DNA from: CAYGZC01 sp964354225
GTDB taxonomy: Bacteria; Bacteroidota; Ignavibacteria; UBA10030; SZUA-254
DNA: 20,573 nucleotides
Direction: 5' to 3'
NCBI GenBank assembly: GCA_964354225.1
Contig: CAYGZC010000032.1
Coordinates: forward strand, 1-20,573
Made by a program: the position numbers and the translations under genes. The notes below the pieces were generated by a model. The model made no database searches and was not told where the DNA came from. It worked only from the letters and a program-made list of their open reading frames with translations. Position 1 is the first letter of the stretch, and every line of letters starts with the position of its first letter. Below are positions 12,082 through 18,037 of the stretch, in pieces.

Positions 12082-12468
12082 ATGGCTCCGCGAAAGTTTG
12101 ATGATTGCATGGGTCGCGCTTATGAATATGGGCATTCAATTTGTATGGCTTGTGGAGCGGCTGTGAGTTGTGCTATGCGAATGGATGAAGCGGGGTTAAG
12201 GAATGAATTGCCACATGGAAAGAAGTTGGCATTGTTGGAGAACAAAATGAAAGAAGTGTTTGATGAATTGAGGGCGTATATGGTGATACAAGCCGAGGAT
12301 ATGGGATTAGAAGAAGAAGTGGATCGTATGCGCGCAGAGCGTGATGCGTGTTTGATACGAGAGACAGAGTTGTTTGATGCTCTGAATACACTTGTGGTCA
12401 GAAATGTTTCTGGTACTGTATTAAATGAGGAATTAAGATTGTTGTTAGAGAGATATGATATTAGATGA
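12082..12468 (+). CDS. Cysteine-containing coiled-coil protein (128 aa)
   Basis: Unrecognised 128-residue protein. The N-terminal 32 residues contain C9, C21, C24 and C31 (CMACGAAVSC), possibly a zinc knuckle. Residues 45-128 are charged helices with heptad-like leucines, probably a coiled coil. A reading with 22 more residues exists, but this ATG has GAGGGTAAA immediately before it and follows the previous stop by 7 bp. The AT-rich 141 bp after it (12469-12609) contain no gene; they include repeated AAACTTTG words and possible -10 boxes. Confidence 0.7.
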   Translation: MAPRKFDDCMGRAYEYGHSICMACGAAVSCAMRMDEAGLRNELPHGKKLALLENKMKEVFDELRAYMVIQAEDMGLEEEVDRMRAERDACLIRETELFDALNTLVVRNVSGTVLNEELRLLLERYDIR

Positions 12469-12609
12469 TGTGTTGTCTGATTTTATATAGAAAAATATGT
12501 GAATATTTATGGCTGGAAAAAACTTTGTAAAAATATAGAAATCTATAAGATAATATAGATAAAAGAAAATAATCCGCGCCGAAACCTAGAAAAACTTTGA
12601 GAAACTTTC

Positions 12610-12810
12610 ATGGAACTAAGACCTAAAATATCTAAGGCCAAACGCGAAGAAATGGAAAAGAAGAAGAGAGAATATATTGAAGAGAGTATAAGAATATGGA
12701 TTCAGAATAAAGATAGCGAGATGGGAACCAAAGGTTTGAAAACTAGACGGCCTCATTATTGGAACGAAACTATAAAGGAATTAGGTAAACGAGGATTATT
12801 AAAAAAATGA
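12610..12810 (+). CDS. Small basic protein (66 aa)
   Basis: Unrecognised 66-residue, very lysine/arginine-rich protein. Residues 8-34 form one long basic helix; the C-terminal part (RRPHYWNETIKELGKRGLLKK) looks like a compact helical pair. Nucleic-acid binding is plausible by charge only. The ribosome site is weak (GAGAAACTTTC). It overlaps the next gene by ATGA. Confidence 0.62.
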   Translation: MELRPKISKAKREEMEKKKREYIEESIRIWIQNKDSEMGTKGLKTRRPHYWNETIKELGKRGLLKK

Positions 12811-13004
12811 AGAATAAATTAGGCGAAGAAGATTGTTATGGTCAACTATTCGAATTAAGTTGGAATATGAAAGGCATCTGTAGATTATGTATTGATAAAG
12901 ATATTTGTCGTACTTTGGTGCTTATTCCAGTTTATGAATCTAAATATACAATTACTTTTCTTTTAAAGACAGATGAATACGATGAAGCTAAAGTAAATAA
13001 ATGA
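12807..13004 (+). CDS. Small hypothetical protein with cysteine pair (65 aa)
   Basis: Unrecognised 65-residue protein. CRLCIDKDIC at about residues 25-34 is a compact cysteine cluster; C10 is also present. The second half (TLVLIPVYESKYTITFLL) is beta-like and hydrophobic but is unlikely to span a membrane. It is coupled to the upstream gene by ATGA and overlaps the lipoprotein gene start by four bases. Confidence 0.62.
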   Translation: MKNKLGEEDCYGQLFELSWNMKGICRLCIDKDICRTLVLIPVYESKYTITFLLKTDEYDEAKVNK

Positions 13005-13252
13005 AAACATTAAATATTATTCTTTGCTTAATGGCAATGCTATTATGCGCTTGTTGGGGCGCATTAGATAAAGCACAAACTAAAAGAGTAAGGGATAATT
13101 GTGAATTTAATTGCTACAAGAAGTATCAATATTGTAATGCTAAACCACATGAGCCAGGTTCATGTTCTCAAACTTACGGTGAATGTATGGCGACAGAAAG
13201 ATGCGAGGATAAGAAAAATGAGCAATCAACCAGAGACGCCACCACTCGATAA
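13001..13252 (+). CDS. Cysteine-rich probable lipoprotein (83 aa)
   Basis: The N-terminus MKTLNIILCLMAMLLCAC is a signal peptide with a lipobox-like LCAC, putting the lipidated cysteine at position 18. The mature part has six further cysteines in regular spacing (CEFNC, a C six residues later, then GSC, GEC, ERC), so three disulfides in a helical bundle are plausible. It would sit in the periplasmic or outer-membrane face of a diderm host. The start has a weak ribosome site and overlaps the upstream stop. Two tiny membrane proteins follow in the same transcript. Phage lipoproteins often act in superinfection exclusion; that role is inference. Confidence 0.68.
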   Translation: MKTLNIILCLMAMLLCACWGALDKAQTKRVRDNCEFNCYKKYQYCNAKPHEPGSCSQTYGECMATERCEDKKNEQSTRDATTR

Positions 13253-13328
13253 ACGAAAAATATATGGAACAATCGGCGCACTTTTTGTTATCGCTGGTGT
13301 TGTATTGAAATTATGTGGATTTTATTAA
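13218..13328 (+). CDS. Tiny single-span membrane protein (36 aa)
   Basis: ATG 13218 with AGGATAAGAAAA upstream opens a 36-residue reading: a polar, proline-containing start (MSNQPETPPLDKRKI) and a hydrophobic segment GTIGALFVIAGVVLKLCGF long enough to span a membrane. By the positive-inside rule the N-terminus would be cytoplasmic. It overlaps the end of the lipoprotein gene and its stop overlaps the next start (TAATG). A longer open frame upstream is a shadow of the lipoprotein gene. Confidence 0.6.
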   Translation: MSNQPETPPLDKRKIYGTIGALFVIAGVVLKLCGFY

Positions 13329-13435
13329 TGTTTGAGAATTGTAATTGTGATGATTTAATAGCAATTGTTGGTTTTATATTTTTAATTATTGTTGCTCTTG
13401 ATCTTAGATCGATAAATATGCACGACAAAAAATAG
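13328..13435 (+). CDS. Tiny single-span membrane protein (35 aa)
   Basis: A 35-residue reading starts MFENCNCDDLIAIVGFIFLI and continues with a hydrophobic VAL to about residue 24, then a charged tail. It has one predicted membrane span, with a CNC pair just before it. The start is coupled to the previous gene by TAATG. With 13218-13328 and the lipoprotein it forms a three-gene envelope-associated cassette. Function unknown. Confidence 0.55.
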   Translation: MFENCNCDDLIAIVGFIFLIIVALDLRSINMHDKK

Positions 13436-13444
13436 GAGACATAG

Positions 13445-13666
13445 ATGGCGATGCCCGTAATGATTATTAAAGAACATTTAACAGATGAAGACGAATATCA
13501 AGGTAAATTAACAGGAACAGTTGCTGCAAGAGGGATTCGCAGAAATAAGAATATCGTGATGTTTTTAAATTCTGTTGAGAAATTAATGACAAATTTTTTG
13601 ATTACGAAAGTTGATTTATGTTGGAATATTGTTCCTGATGGCATCGAGGAGAAAAATAATGAATAA
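13445..13666 (+). CDS. Hypothetical protein (73 aa)
   Basis: Unrecognised 73-residue protein with a GGAGACATAG site. It has a GKLTGTVAARGIRRNKNIVMF segment that looks like a strand-turn-strand and a polar C-terminal tail. No membrane segment or metal motif is visible. It overlaps the next gene by 8 bp. Confidence 0.68.
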   Translation: MAMPVMIIKEHLTDEDEYQGKLTGTVAARGIRRNKNIVMFLNSVEKLMTNFLITKVDLCWNIVPDGIEEKNNE

Positions 13667-13853
13667 TTATCTATTAACATTGAAAGTTCGTTTTGACGCC
13701 GTAGATGATGTTGATGCAAGAGAAAAAGTCCATTCACAAATGGTACAGTTGAAATCAATTATTCCATATCGAACAGAAGAAAATGTTGTTAAATTACAAA
13801 GAGTTTATCCAGACAAGAATGCAGTTGGGATTAAATTATTTTTGGAGGAATAG
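13659..13853 (+). CDS. Hypothetical protein (64 aa)
   Basis: Unrecognised 64-residue protein starting MNNYLLTLKVRFDAVDDVDA, preceded by GAGGAGAAAAATA. Upstream in-frame starts lie inside the previous gene and lack ribosome sites. It reads strand-helix-strand-strand and looks like a small ferredoxin-like or similar alpha/beta fold. The TTG start of the methyltransferase-like gene follows its stop with no gap. Confidence 0.7.
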   Translation: MNNYLLTLKVRFDAVDDVDAREKVHSQMVQLKSIIPYRTEENVVKLQRVYPDKNAVGIKLFLEE

Positions 13854-14411
13854 TTGTCTCGAACTAAACCAACTATTCTTTCTCTTTATGACCGTAGTGG
13901 CGTATGGTCTGCTCCATATCTACAAGCTGGTTGTAGAGTAATTCAAGTTGATCTTGAATTCGGCATAGATGTTCGCACTATTAAGTGTGGTTTAGAGAAT
14001 ATATATGGAATAATTGCTGCTCCTCCTTGTACGGATTTATGTTTATCTGGCGCTCGATGGTGGAAACAGAAAGGAAATAAAGCGCTGTTTGATTCTCTTG
14101 CATTATGTGATTGTGTATTACGATATGTTTGGTTATATAATCCTGTATTTTGGTGTTTAGAAAATCCTATAGGCCGATTATCGAAATATTATGGGCCGCC
14201 TAAAATGACATTCAATCCATGTGCTTTTGGCGATCCATGGACAAAGAAAACTTGTTTATGGGGAAAATTCAAGAAACCCAAGATTAAATTAATTGATCCA
14301 ATATTGGGTAGTAAAATAAGAAATATGAAACGTGGATTTGAGCGATCAATTACACCAAGTGGTTTTGCTTTAGCTTTTTTTAAAACTAATCCACCAAGAT
14401 TTCAGCGATAA
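13854..14411 (+). CDS. Minimal C5 cytosine methyltransferase-like protein (185 aa)
   Basis: It looks like a phage-type DNA (cytosine-5) methyltransferase relative. Residues 8-34 (LSLYDRSGVWSAPYL...QVDLE) match the SAM-binding motif I region. APPC at 56-59 corresponds to catalytic motif IV, and CLENPIGR at 101-108 resembles motif VI (ENV in classical enzymes, ENP here). KKTCLWG at 131-137 and the C-terminal ITPSGFALAFF region also fit the family I recall. At 185 residues it is much shorter than restriction-type enzymes and seems to lack a target-recognition domain, so specificity and activity are uncertain. The TTG start follows GGAGGAATAG and directly abuts the previous stop. Confidence 0.75.
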   Translation: MSRTKPTILSLYDRSGVWSAPYLQAGCRVIQVDLEFGIDVRTIKCGLENIYGIIAAPPCTDLCLSGARWWKQKGNKALFDSLALCDCVLRYVWLYNPVFWCLENPIGRLSKYYGPPKMTFNPCAFGDPWTKKTCLWGKFKKPKIKLIDPILGSKIRNMKRGFERSITPSGFALAFFKTNPPRFQR

Positions 14412-14424
14412 TAATTTTAGAATT

Positions 14425-14454
14425 TTAGAACAAAATTTGGTATATAAGTATAGT
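14425..14454 (+). promoter_or_regulatory. Weak promoter-like sequence before the SspB-like gene
   Basis: TTAGAA (14425-14430) and TATAGT (14449-14454) are 18 bp apart in the 63-bp gap after the methyltransferase-like gene. An overlapping TATATAAG offers another -10. The predicted start, near 14461, would leave only a short leader with AAAGGAG before the ATG at 14475. Both boxes match the usual consensus only partly. Confidence 0.3.
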
Positions 14455-14474
14455 GCGAAAAGGAGTTGTGCATT

Positions 14475-14924
14475 ATGTCAAATGAATGTAAAATCCTGAA
14501 CTTTCCATCTAAGGAAAGAAAGCAGGATCAAAATGGGCAGCCAGCAAATGATGAACGAGCAACCGCAGACGATGAACTTCTTCGGCGAAGGAGCGAAAAA
14601 AGAATTAATGCTGTTGAATTTATTAACGGATTGCTTAACGCAGGACTCGTTAGAATCTTTGTCGATCCTCAAAAAGAAGCCGTTGTCCCAAAGAAATTCA
14701 AGAATGATAAGGTTTTGATTCTGGATTTCAGTCGTAGATTCCTTTCCGAAATCATTTTAAATAACGAGGGTATACGTCAGCGTCTTTCGTTTGATGGCGT
14801 TGAACACGATTGCTTTGTGCCTTTCAAGGCTTTTATGGCGGTTCTCTGTGACGCTAAGAATGTTTTCGCAATTTTTGATGAGCGAATGCATCAGTTAATT
14901 AATCAGGTGCATGATAAAAAATAG
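14475..14924 (+). CDS. Probable SspB-type ClpXP adaptor (149 aa)
   Basis: Residues 45-125 resemble the SspB (stringent starvation protein B) family, which hands ssrA-tagged and other substrates to the ClpXP protease. The pattern GLVRIFVDPQKEAVVPKKF, then LILDFSRRF, then GIRQRLSFDG, then CFVPFKAFMAVL follows the family order: a hydrophobic strand, VVP loop, strand and a V/LSF...VP core. The first 40 residues are polar and probably disordered, unlike the C-terminal ClpX-binding tail of E. coli SspB, so how it docks ClpX is unclear. The ATG is 9 bp from AAAGGAG; a TTG three codons earlier is possible. In a phage it might redirect host proteolysis. Confirmation by profile search is needed to name it sspB. 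Confidence 0.62.
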   Translation: MSNECKILNFPSKERKQDQNGQPANDERATADDELLRRRSEKRINAVEFINGLLNAGLVRIFVDPQKEAVVPKKFKNDKVLILDFSRRFLSEIILNNEGIRQRLSFDGVEHDCFVPFKAFMAVLCDAKNVFAIFDERMHQLINQVHDKK

Positions 14925-14973
14925 TAGATATCTTAATCGAGATGGTATATATAACTTAATACTGGAGGTCAAA

Positions 14974-15444
14974 ATGAACCGAATTCTATTTGCGACTTTT
15001 ATTGTGATGGCGATTTTTGGTTGTAATCCAGTAGAGAAAGAAGAAGCAGAAGAAGACGAAATCATTCATCTTGAATTTTCTTCGGTTAATGAACCGGAAT
15101 TAGTTTGTGAGTTTCTTGGTCAACGAGCATTGCCGAACGCCGCGCTCTATGGTTATTGTATTAGCAATGTAGTAATTATGATGGTTTGTGATAGAAGTTT
15201 TAAAGAATGCATAAAGACAAAAAAGATTTCGAAATGCAATAAAGAAAAAGATCGATGTATTGATATGCATACTGACCGCGATAGCGATATTATTAGGTAT
15301 AATGAAAAACAATGTTATGAGAAGTGTCATGAATTTTTGCCATATCCAGGTGATTGCGTTCAACAAAAAATTGATAATCCCCGATTCATTTGCTTGGAGG
15401 CACGCAGTTATTGCATGAGTATGTGCAATAACGGTTATCTATAA
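14974..15444 (+). CDS. Cysteine-rich probable lipoprotein (156 aa)
   Basis: The N-terminus MNRILFATFIVMAIFGCNPV has a basic start, a hydrophobic core and a lipobox-like IFGC with lipidated cysteine 17. A very acidic stretch (EKEEAEEDE) follows. Twelve more cysteines occur in the mature part, several as CxxxC (CYEKC, CMSMC), an even number compatible with disulfides. It thus resembles, at larger scale, the lipoprotein at 13001-13252. The start at CTGGAGGTCAAA was chosen over an upstream in-frame start. A periplasm- or surface-facing role such as exclusion is plausible but unproven. Confidence 0.7.
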   Translation: MNRILFATFIVMAIFGCNPVEKEEAEEDEIIHLEFSSVNEPELVCEFLGQRALPNAALYGYCISNVVIMMVCDRSFKECIKTKKISKCNKEKDRCIDMHTDRDSDIIRYNEKQCYEKCHEFLPYPGDCVQQKIDNPRFICLEARSYCMSMCNNGYL

Positions 15445-15466
15445 CAGCAGAAAAGGAGAAAAGAAA

Positions 15467-15859
15467 ATGTTGGAAGCAGTGCAAGCAACTCTGAATGAGT
15501 CTTTGGGAAAGCTGAAGAATGAGCGCGATATGCTTGATGAGCAAATCGCTACGCTTGAATCTTTAGCGGGTGGCGAAACCGTGGCTCCCGGCAAGAAGCG
15601 AGGGCCAAAGCCCGGTAAGCGAGGCCGCAAGCCTGGCCCGAAGGCGAAGAATAAGAAGCGCGGGCCGAAGTCGCGTAAAGAGCAGTCGGCTCGCATGAAG
15701 GCGTATTGGGCTAACTGGCGGAAGAAGAATAAGAGCGGCAAGAAGAAGGTCAAGACCGCAAAGAAAACCGTGTCGAAACTCAGTGATGCTGCGAAGCAGT
15801 CCATTAAGGACATCGCCAAAGCTAAAGCTATTGGCGCACAAAGAAATAAGGAGAAATAA
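15467..15859 (+). CDS. AT-hook DNA-binding protein (130 aa)
   Basis: Residues 1-34 are a coiled coil (KLKNERDMLDEQIATLESL). Residues 43-68 are a very basic, proline/glycine-rich segment with AT-hook-like KRGRKPGPK and a second KKRGPK. The next part (QSARMKAYWANWRKK) is followed by a lysine-rich linker and a C-terminal helix. The arrangement suits a dimerising DNA-binding protein that contacts AT-rich minor grooves, similar in design to xenogeneic silencers. The gene is visibly more GC-rich than its neighbours, suggesting separate origin or selection on lysine codons. The site AAAAGGAGAAAAGAAA is strong. Confidence 0.75.
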   Translation: MLEAVQATLNESLGKLKNERDMLDEQIATLESLAGGETVAPGKKRGPKPGKRGRKPGPKAKNKKRGPKSRKEQSARMKAYWANWRKKNKSGKKKVKTAKKTVSKLSDAAKQSIKDIAKAKAIGAQRNKEK

Positions 15860-16210
15860 ATGTTCTCAAGGAATCCTTGTCCCGTTTGTGGCGGGTATAT
15901 CTTTATTCATTACTTTGATGGTAGCGGAGATCGACGGGAAAATTTTGATGGCTGTGATTATCCAGCTATAGATTTTGCAACAGATCAAATGCAACGAATA
16001 CTTGTATCTTGCGAAAAACAAGATGATTATACGGATGGAGTACACGATGTTTGTTTAAATTGCATGACTGCATTTTCTTTTACAACTGAAGAAGTAGATT
16101 GTTTCGAAGACGGTTGTTATGATGCAAAGAACAAAGTCTGTCGTATTTGTGGAATGACAGAAGATTGTAAAATAAATAAAGAAGAAAACGAAAGAGGTGA
16201 TGACGCATGA
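15860..16210 (+). CDS. Zinc-finger-like cysteine-rich protein (116 aa)
   Basis: Unrecognised 116-residue acidic protein. CPVCGG at residues 7-12, CLNC in the middle and CRICG followed by DC near the end give three CxxC pairs, so one or two zinc sites are expected. The start directly follows the AT-hook gene (TAAATG) with AAGGAGAAATA, so the two are co-expressed. The C-terminus is charged (KINKEENERGDDA). Confidence 0.7.
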   Translation: MFSRNPCPVCGGYIFIHYFDGSGDRRENFDGCDYPAIDFATDQMQRILVSCEKQDDYTDGVHDVCLNCMTAFSFTTEEVDCFEDGCYDAKNKVCRICGMTEDCKINKEENERGDDA

Positions 16211-16268
16211 GGAGCATTGTGTTGAAACTAAAAGAGCGGTAGCTTAATCTGATTTTCTTTAAATTGAG

Positions 16269-16287
16269 GGGCATGGGTCGCCATCCC
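16269..16287 (+). promoter_or_regulatory. Leader hairpin with one bulged base
   Basis: GGG-ATGG (16269-16276, with a bulged C at 16272) pairs with CCAT-CCC (16281-16287) around a GTCG loop. It precedes the terminator at 16301-16330 by 13 bases. Placed in a leader, it could be an anti-terminator partner or simply a stable stem; no alternative pairing with the terminator arm is obvious. Confidence 0.4.
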
Positions 16288-16300
16288 AAACAACCTCGAC

Positions 16301-16330
16301 AAGAGCCCTTGGGCGTTGGGGCTCTTTTTT
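16301..16330 (+). terminator. Intrinsic terminator upstream of 16341-16688
   Basis: AAGAGCCC (16301-16308) and GGGCTCTT (16318-16325) make an 8-bp stem with a nine-base loop, followed by a run of Ts to 16330. It should end transcripts coming from 15467-16210. The T-run abuts the GGAGAA ribosome site of the next gene, so that gene either has a promoter within or near the terminator or depends on read-through. Confidence 0.85.
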
Positions 16331-16340
16331 GGAGAATACT

Positions 16341-16688
16341 ATGTCTCATATGCTTTTAAAGATAAGAGGCAGCGAAGCTGCAATCTATTTTTCTAAAGAA
16401 GGTAAATTTGAAACGATTATGGGTGAAGGAAAATTACACAAAGATTTAGTGGTGCCATTTACTTTATGTTATTCAATATCAGCTAATGCAGGTTTGAGAA
16501 AATTATTTTTAAATACATTGGTTGAAGAATTAAAGAAAGAATCTAATTGTATAACTGAGAATTTTCCAGATAAAAAAAGAGAGTTTCAAACGTTTGCTAA
16601 TGTTTTATTGAAGTTAGAATCTGAAAGTCATTTAGGCGAAGAGCCTCTCGTTGAAGTATTTAGGAATATGCCTAAAAATGTTTCATAG
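16341..16688 (+). CDS. Hypothetical protein (115 aa)
   Basis: Unrecognised 115-residue protein with an N-terminal strand-rich part (MLLKIRGSEAAIYFSKEGKF, ETIMGEG) and a helical remainder (ANAGLRKLFLNTLVEELKKE). The start (MSHMLLK) follows TTGGAGAATACT; an upstream in-frame ATG lies inside the terminator and is rejected. There is no known motif. Confidence 0.7.
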   Translation: MSHMLLKIRGSEAAIYFSKEGKFETIMGEGKLHKDLVVPFTLCYSISANAGLRKLFLNTLVEELKKESNCITENFPDKKREFQTFANVLLKLESESHLGEEPLVEVFRNMPKNVS

Positions 16689-16699
16689 ACAAGAATATA

Positions 16700-16708
16700 T
16701 GTTATAAT
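16700..16708 (+). promoter_or_regulatory. Extended -10 promoter-like sequence before the nuclease gene
   Basis: TGTTATAAT is an extended -10 (TGnTATAAT). No good -35 is seen at 16-18 bp, which extended -10 promoters can tolerate. The start would fall near 16715, giving a 15-base leader with AGGAGGATATC before the GTG start at 16730. Confidence 0.45.
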
Positions 16709-16729
16709 TTCTCCAAACAGGAGGATATC

Positions 16730-17089
16730 GTGGCTTACAAATATTTTGCTGAAGTTATCAGAATCGTTGACGGAGATACAATCGATCTTGATGTTGATTT
16801 GGGATTCAATATTCATTTTAAGGAAAGATTTCGTTTATCAGGAATTAATGCTCCAGAAATTTACAGTACAAAAAAAGATTCTGAGGAATATAAAAAAGGA
16901 ATGGAGACAGTAGATTTTTTATGCAAGTATCTTCCAATTAGCACTCAAGTAGAAATCGAAACTGAGAAAGATAAGAAAGAAAAATATGGTCGTTATTTGG
17001 CTGAAGTTCATTTCACATATGAAAGAGCGAGAAGAAATTTAAATACTCTTTTAATAGAACTTGGTTTGGCTGTAGTTGCAAAATATTGA
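16730..17089 (+). CDS. Staphylococcal-nuclease-fold enzyme (119 aa)
   Basis: This is a thermonuclease-family (SNase) protein that should hydrolyse DNA and RNA with calcium. The three catalytic residues of the family are present: R35 in RFRLSGINAPE, E43 just after it, and R88 in KYGRYLAEV. The metal-binding aspartates of VDGDTIDL (residues 13-20) are also in place. The length matches a single compact SNase domain. No signal peptide is present, so it acts inside the cell, perhaps in host-DNA breakdown or nucleotide scavenging. The start is GTG with AGGAGGATATC. A NYN-domain gene follows after about 80 bp. Confidence 0.88.
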   Translation: MAYKYFAEVIRIVDGDTIDLDVDLGFNIHFKERFRLSGINAPEIYSTKKDSEEYKKGMETVDFLCKYLPISTQVEIETEKDKKEKYGRYLAEVHFTYERARRNLNTLLIELGLAVVAKY

Positions 17090-17111
17090 ATTAAAATTTC
17101 AATTGAAAGAG

Positions 17112-17117
17112 TATAAT
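17112..17117 (+). promoter_or_regulatory. -10 promoter-like sequence before the NYN gene
   Basis: TATAAT lies 54 bp upstream of the chosen ATG (17171) in the gap after the nuclease gene; no convincing -35 is present. A 20-codon frame (17116-17178) overlaps it and the NYN start codon, and could be a leader peptide, but if transcription starts near 17124 that frame's own start is lost. The promoter reading is preferred. Confidence 0.35.
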
Positions 17118-17170
17118 GTCTTTAACTTTAGTTGAACCTAACCCAAAACCCAAAAGATCGGAGAGTTCCA

Positions 17171-18037
17171 ATGGTTAATGGTAATGGCAAGGTTGCAATT
17201 TTCGTGGACGGCAAGAACTTTTATGAAGGCTTGCGAGCCAGTGGCTTGACTACCAAAATCAATTTTCATGCTTTGGCAGAATCAATGGTTCGTGCGGTCA
17301 AGGGAGACATTCTAACTGGTCTACATTATTTCACTGGTATTGAACCAATGGAAAATGGAGACGACAAGAAAGAAACAGCCGAGGAAGAACAGAAAGGCAG
17401 TCTTGAGAATTTCCTTTCTTTCCTTGAGACACAGCCTGGTTGTTTCGTGTATAGATTTCCTCGCCGCAATCGAAAGGTCGCGTGCAATAAGTGCGGCCAC
17501 GAACACTTCTATACAGAAGAAAAAGCAGTTGATACATCACTTGTGTCTATTATGATTCGCCAAGCAGCTATCAGTGCTTTTGATACTGCCGTGTTATGCA
17601 GTGGCGATGCAGATCATAGCCCTGCGCTTGAAGCATTGAGAGATTTGGGCAAGCCAGCTTGGGTTGCTACATTTTCTGGTCATGGTCTATCGCGTCGTTT
17701 ACGACAGATGGCATATGGCCATATTGATTTGTCGGAAGTTTATGACGAATACGCTCACGACGATAACAAGGGTGAAGAAAAGAATTACAACATGGTTTCT
17801 GCTCTGATGGAAGCCGAAGAGTATTTCGGTAAAGATAGATACGTTGGCGCTAATATGTTCATCAATGAATGGCGCTCGGCAAATTTGCCTCGCGATCGAG
17901 AAGAGCGTAAGCGTCTTCTTCAGGTTGCTATTGATGGGGGCGAAATTGAAACTTATGAAGCCAAGGACGGATGTCGAGCCATCAGAACACTTCAATCTGA
18001 TGAAGAAGGAAATGATTCTCCAAATAACAGCGATTGA
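17171..18037 (+). CDS. NYN-domain (LabA/DUF88-type) ribonuclease-like protein (288 aa)
   Basis: The NYN domain is a PIN-like metal-dependent nuclease fold. FVDGKNFYEGL (residues 11-21) holds the first acidic residue D13; D121 in KAVDTSLVSIM and CSGDADHSPALE (D146, D148) complete the usual acidic site. CNKCGHEH (C105-H112) is the cysteine insert often seen in this family, probably zinc-binding. Residues after about 190 form a separate charged C-terminal region that resembles no domain I can name. RNA is the expected substrate by analogy, but specific targets are unknown. The start has GGAGAG at 5 bp; an upstream TTG start was rejected. It partly overlaps the next gene. Confidence 0.85.
   Translation: MVNGNGKVAIFVDGKNFYEGLRASGLTTKINFHALAESMVRAVKGDILTGLHYFTGIEPMENGDDKKETAEEEQKGSLENFLSFLETQPGCFVYRFPRRNRKVACNKCGHEHFYTEEKAVDTSLVSIMIRQAAISAFDTAVLCSGDADHSPALEALRDLGKPAWVATFSGHGLSRRLRQMAYGHIDLSEVYDEYAHDDNKGEEKNYNMVSALMEAEEYFGKDRYVGANMFINEWRSANLPRDREERKRLLQVAIDGGEIETYEAKDGCRAIRTLQSDEEGNDSPNNSD

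Larger units (their letters stand above)
16211..16340 (+). promoter_or_regulatory. Leader region before 16341-16688, with tiny reading frames
   Basis: No normal-sized gene fits. A 15-codon frame (16199-16246, MTHEEHCVETKRAVA) follows GAAAGAGGTG at very short spacing. A 28-codon frame starts inside the hairpin at 16273 and crosses the terminator. A stem (16269-16287) and an intrinsic terminator (16301-16330) are stacked just before the next ribosome site. Together they look like a leader that could attenuate transcription. The tiny frames are not supported beyond that. Confidence 0.4.

Noticed and set aside
13101..13217. N-terminal extension of the 36-residue membrane protein
   Set aside because: The upstream frame is out of register inside the lipoprotein gene; the internal ATG at 13218 fits the operon spacing better.
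13218..13435. Holin/spanin pair
   Set aside because: The two tiny proteins have single spans, but there is no endolysin nearby and the cysteine-rich lipoprotein does not resemble an outer-membrane spanin.
15439..15841. Minus-strand frames opposite the AT-hook gene
   Set aside because: They are antisense to a strongly supported gene and arise from its biased lysine/glycine/proline codons.
17116..17178. 20-codon frame before the NYN gene as a real leader peptide
   Set aside because: Its start codon overlaps a TATAAT box, so it would not be on a transcript from that promoter, and no homology or feature supports it.
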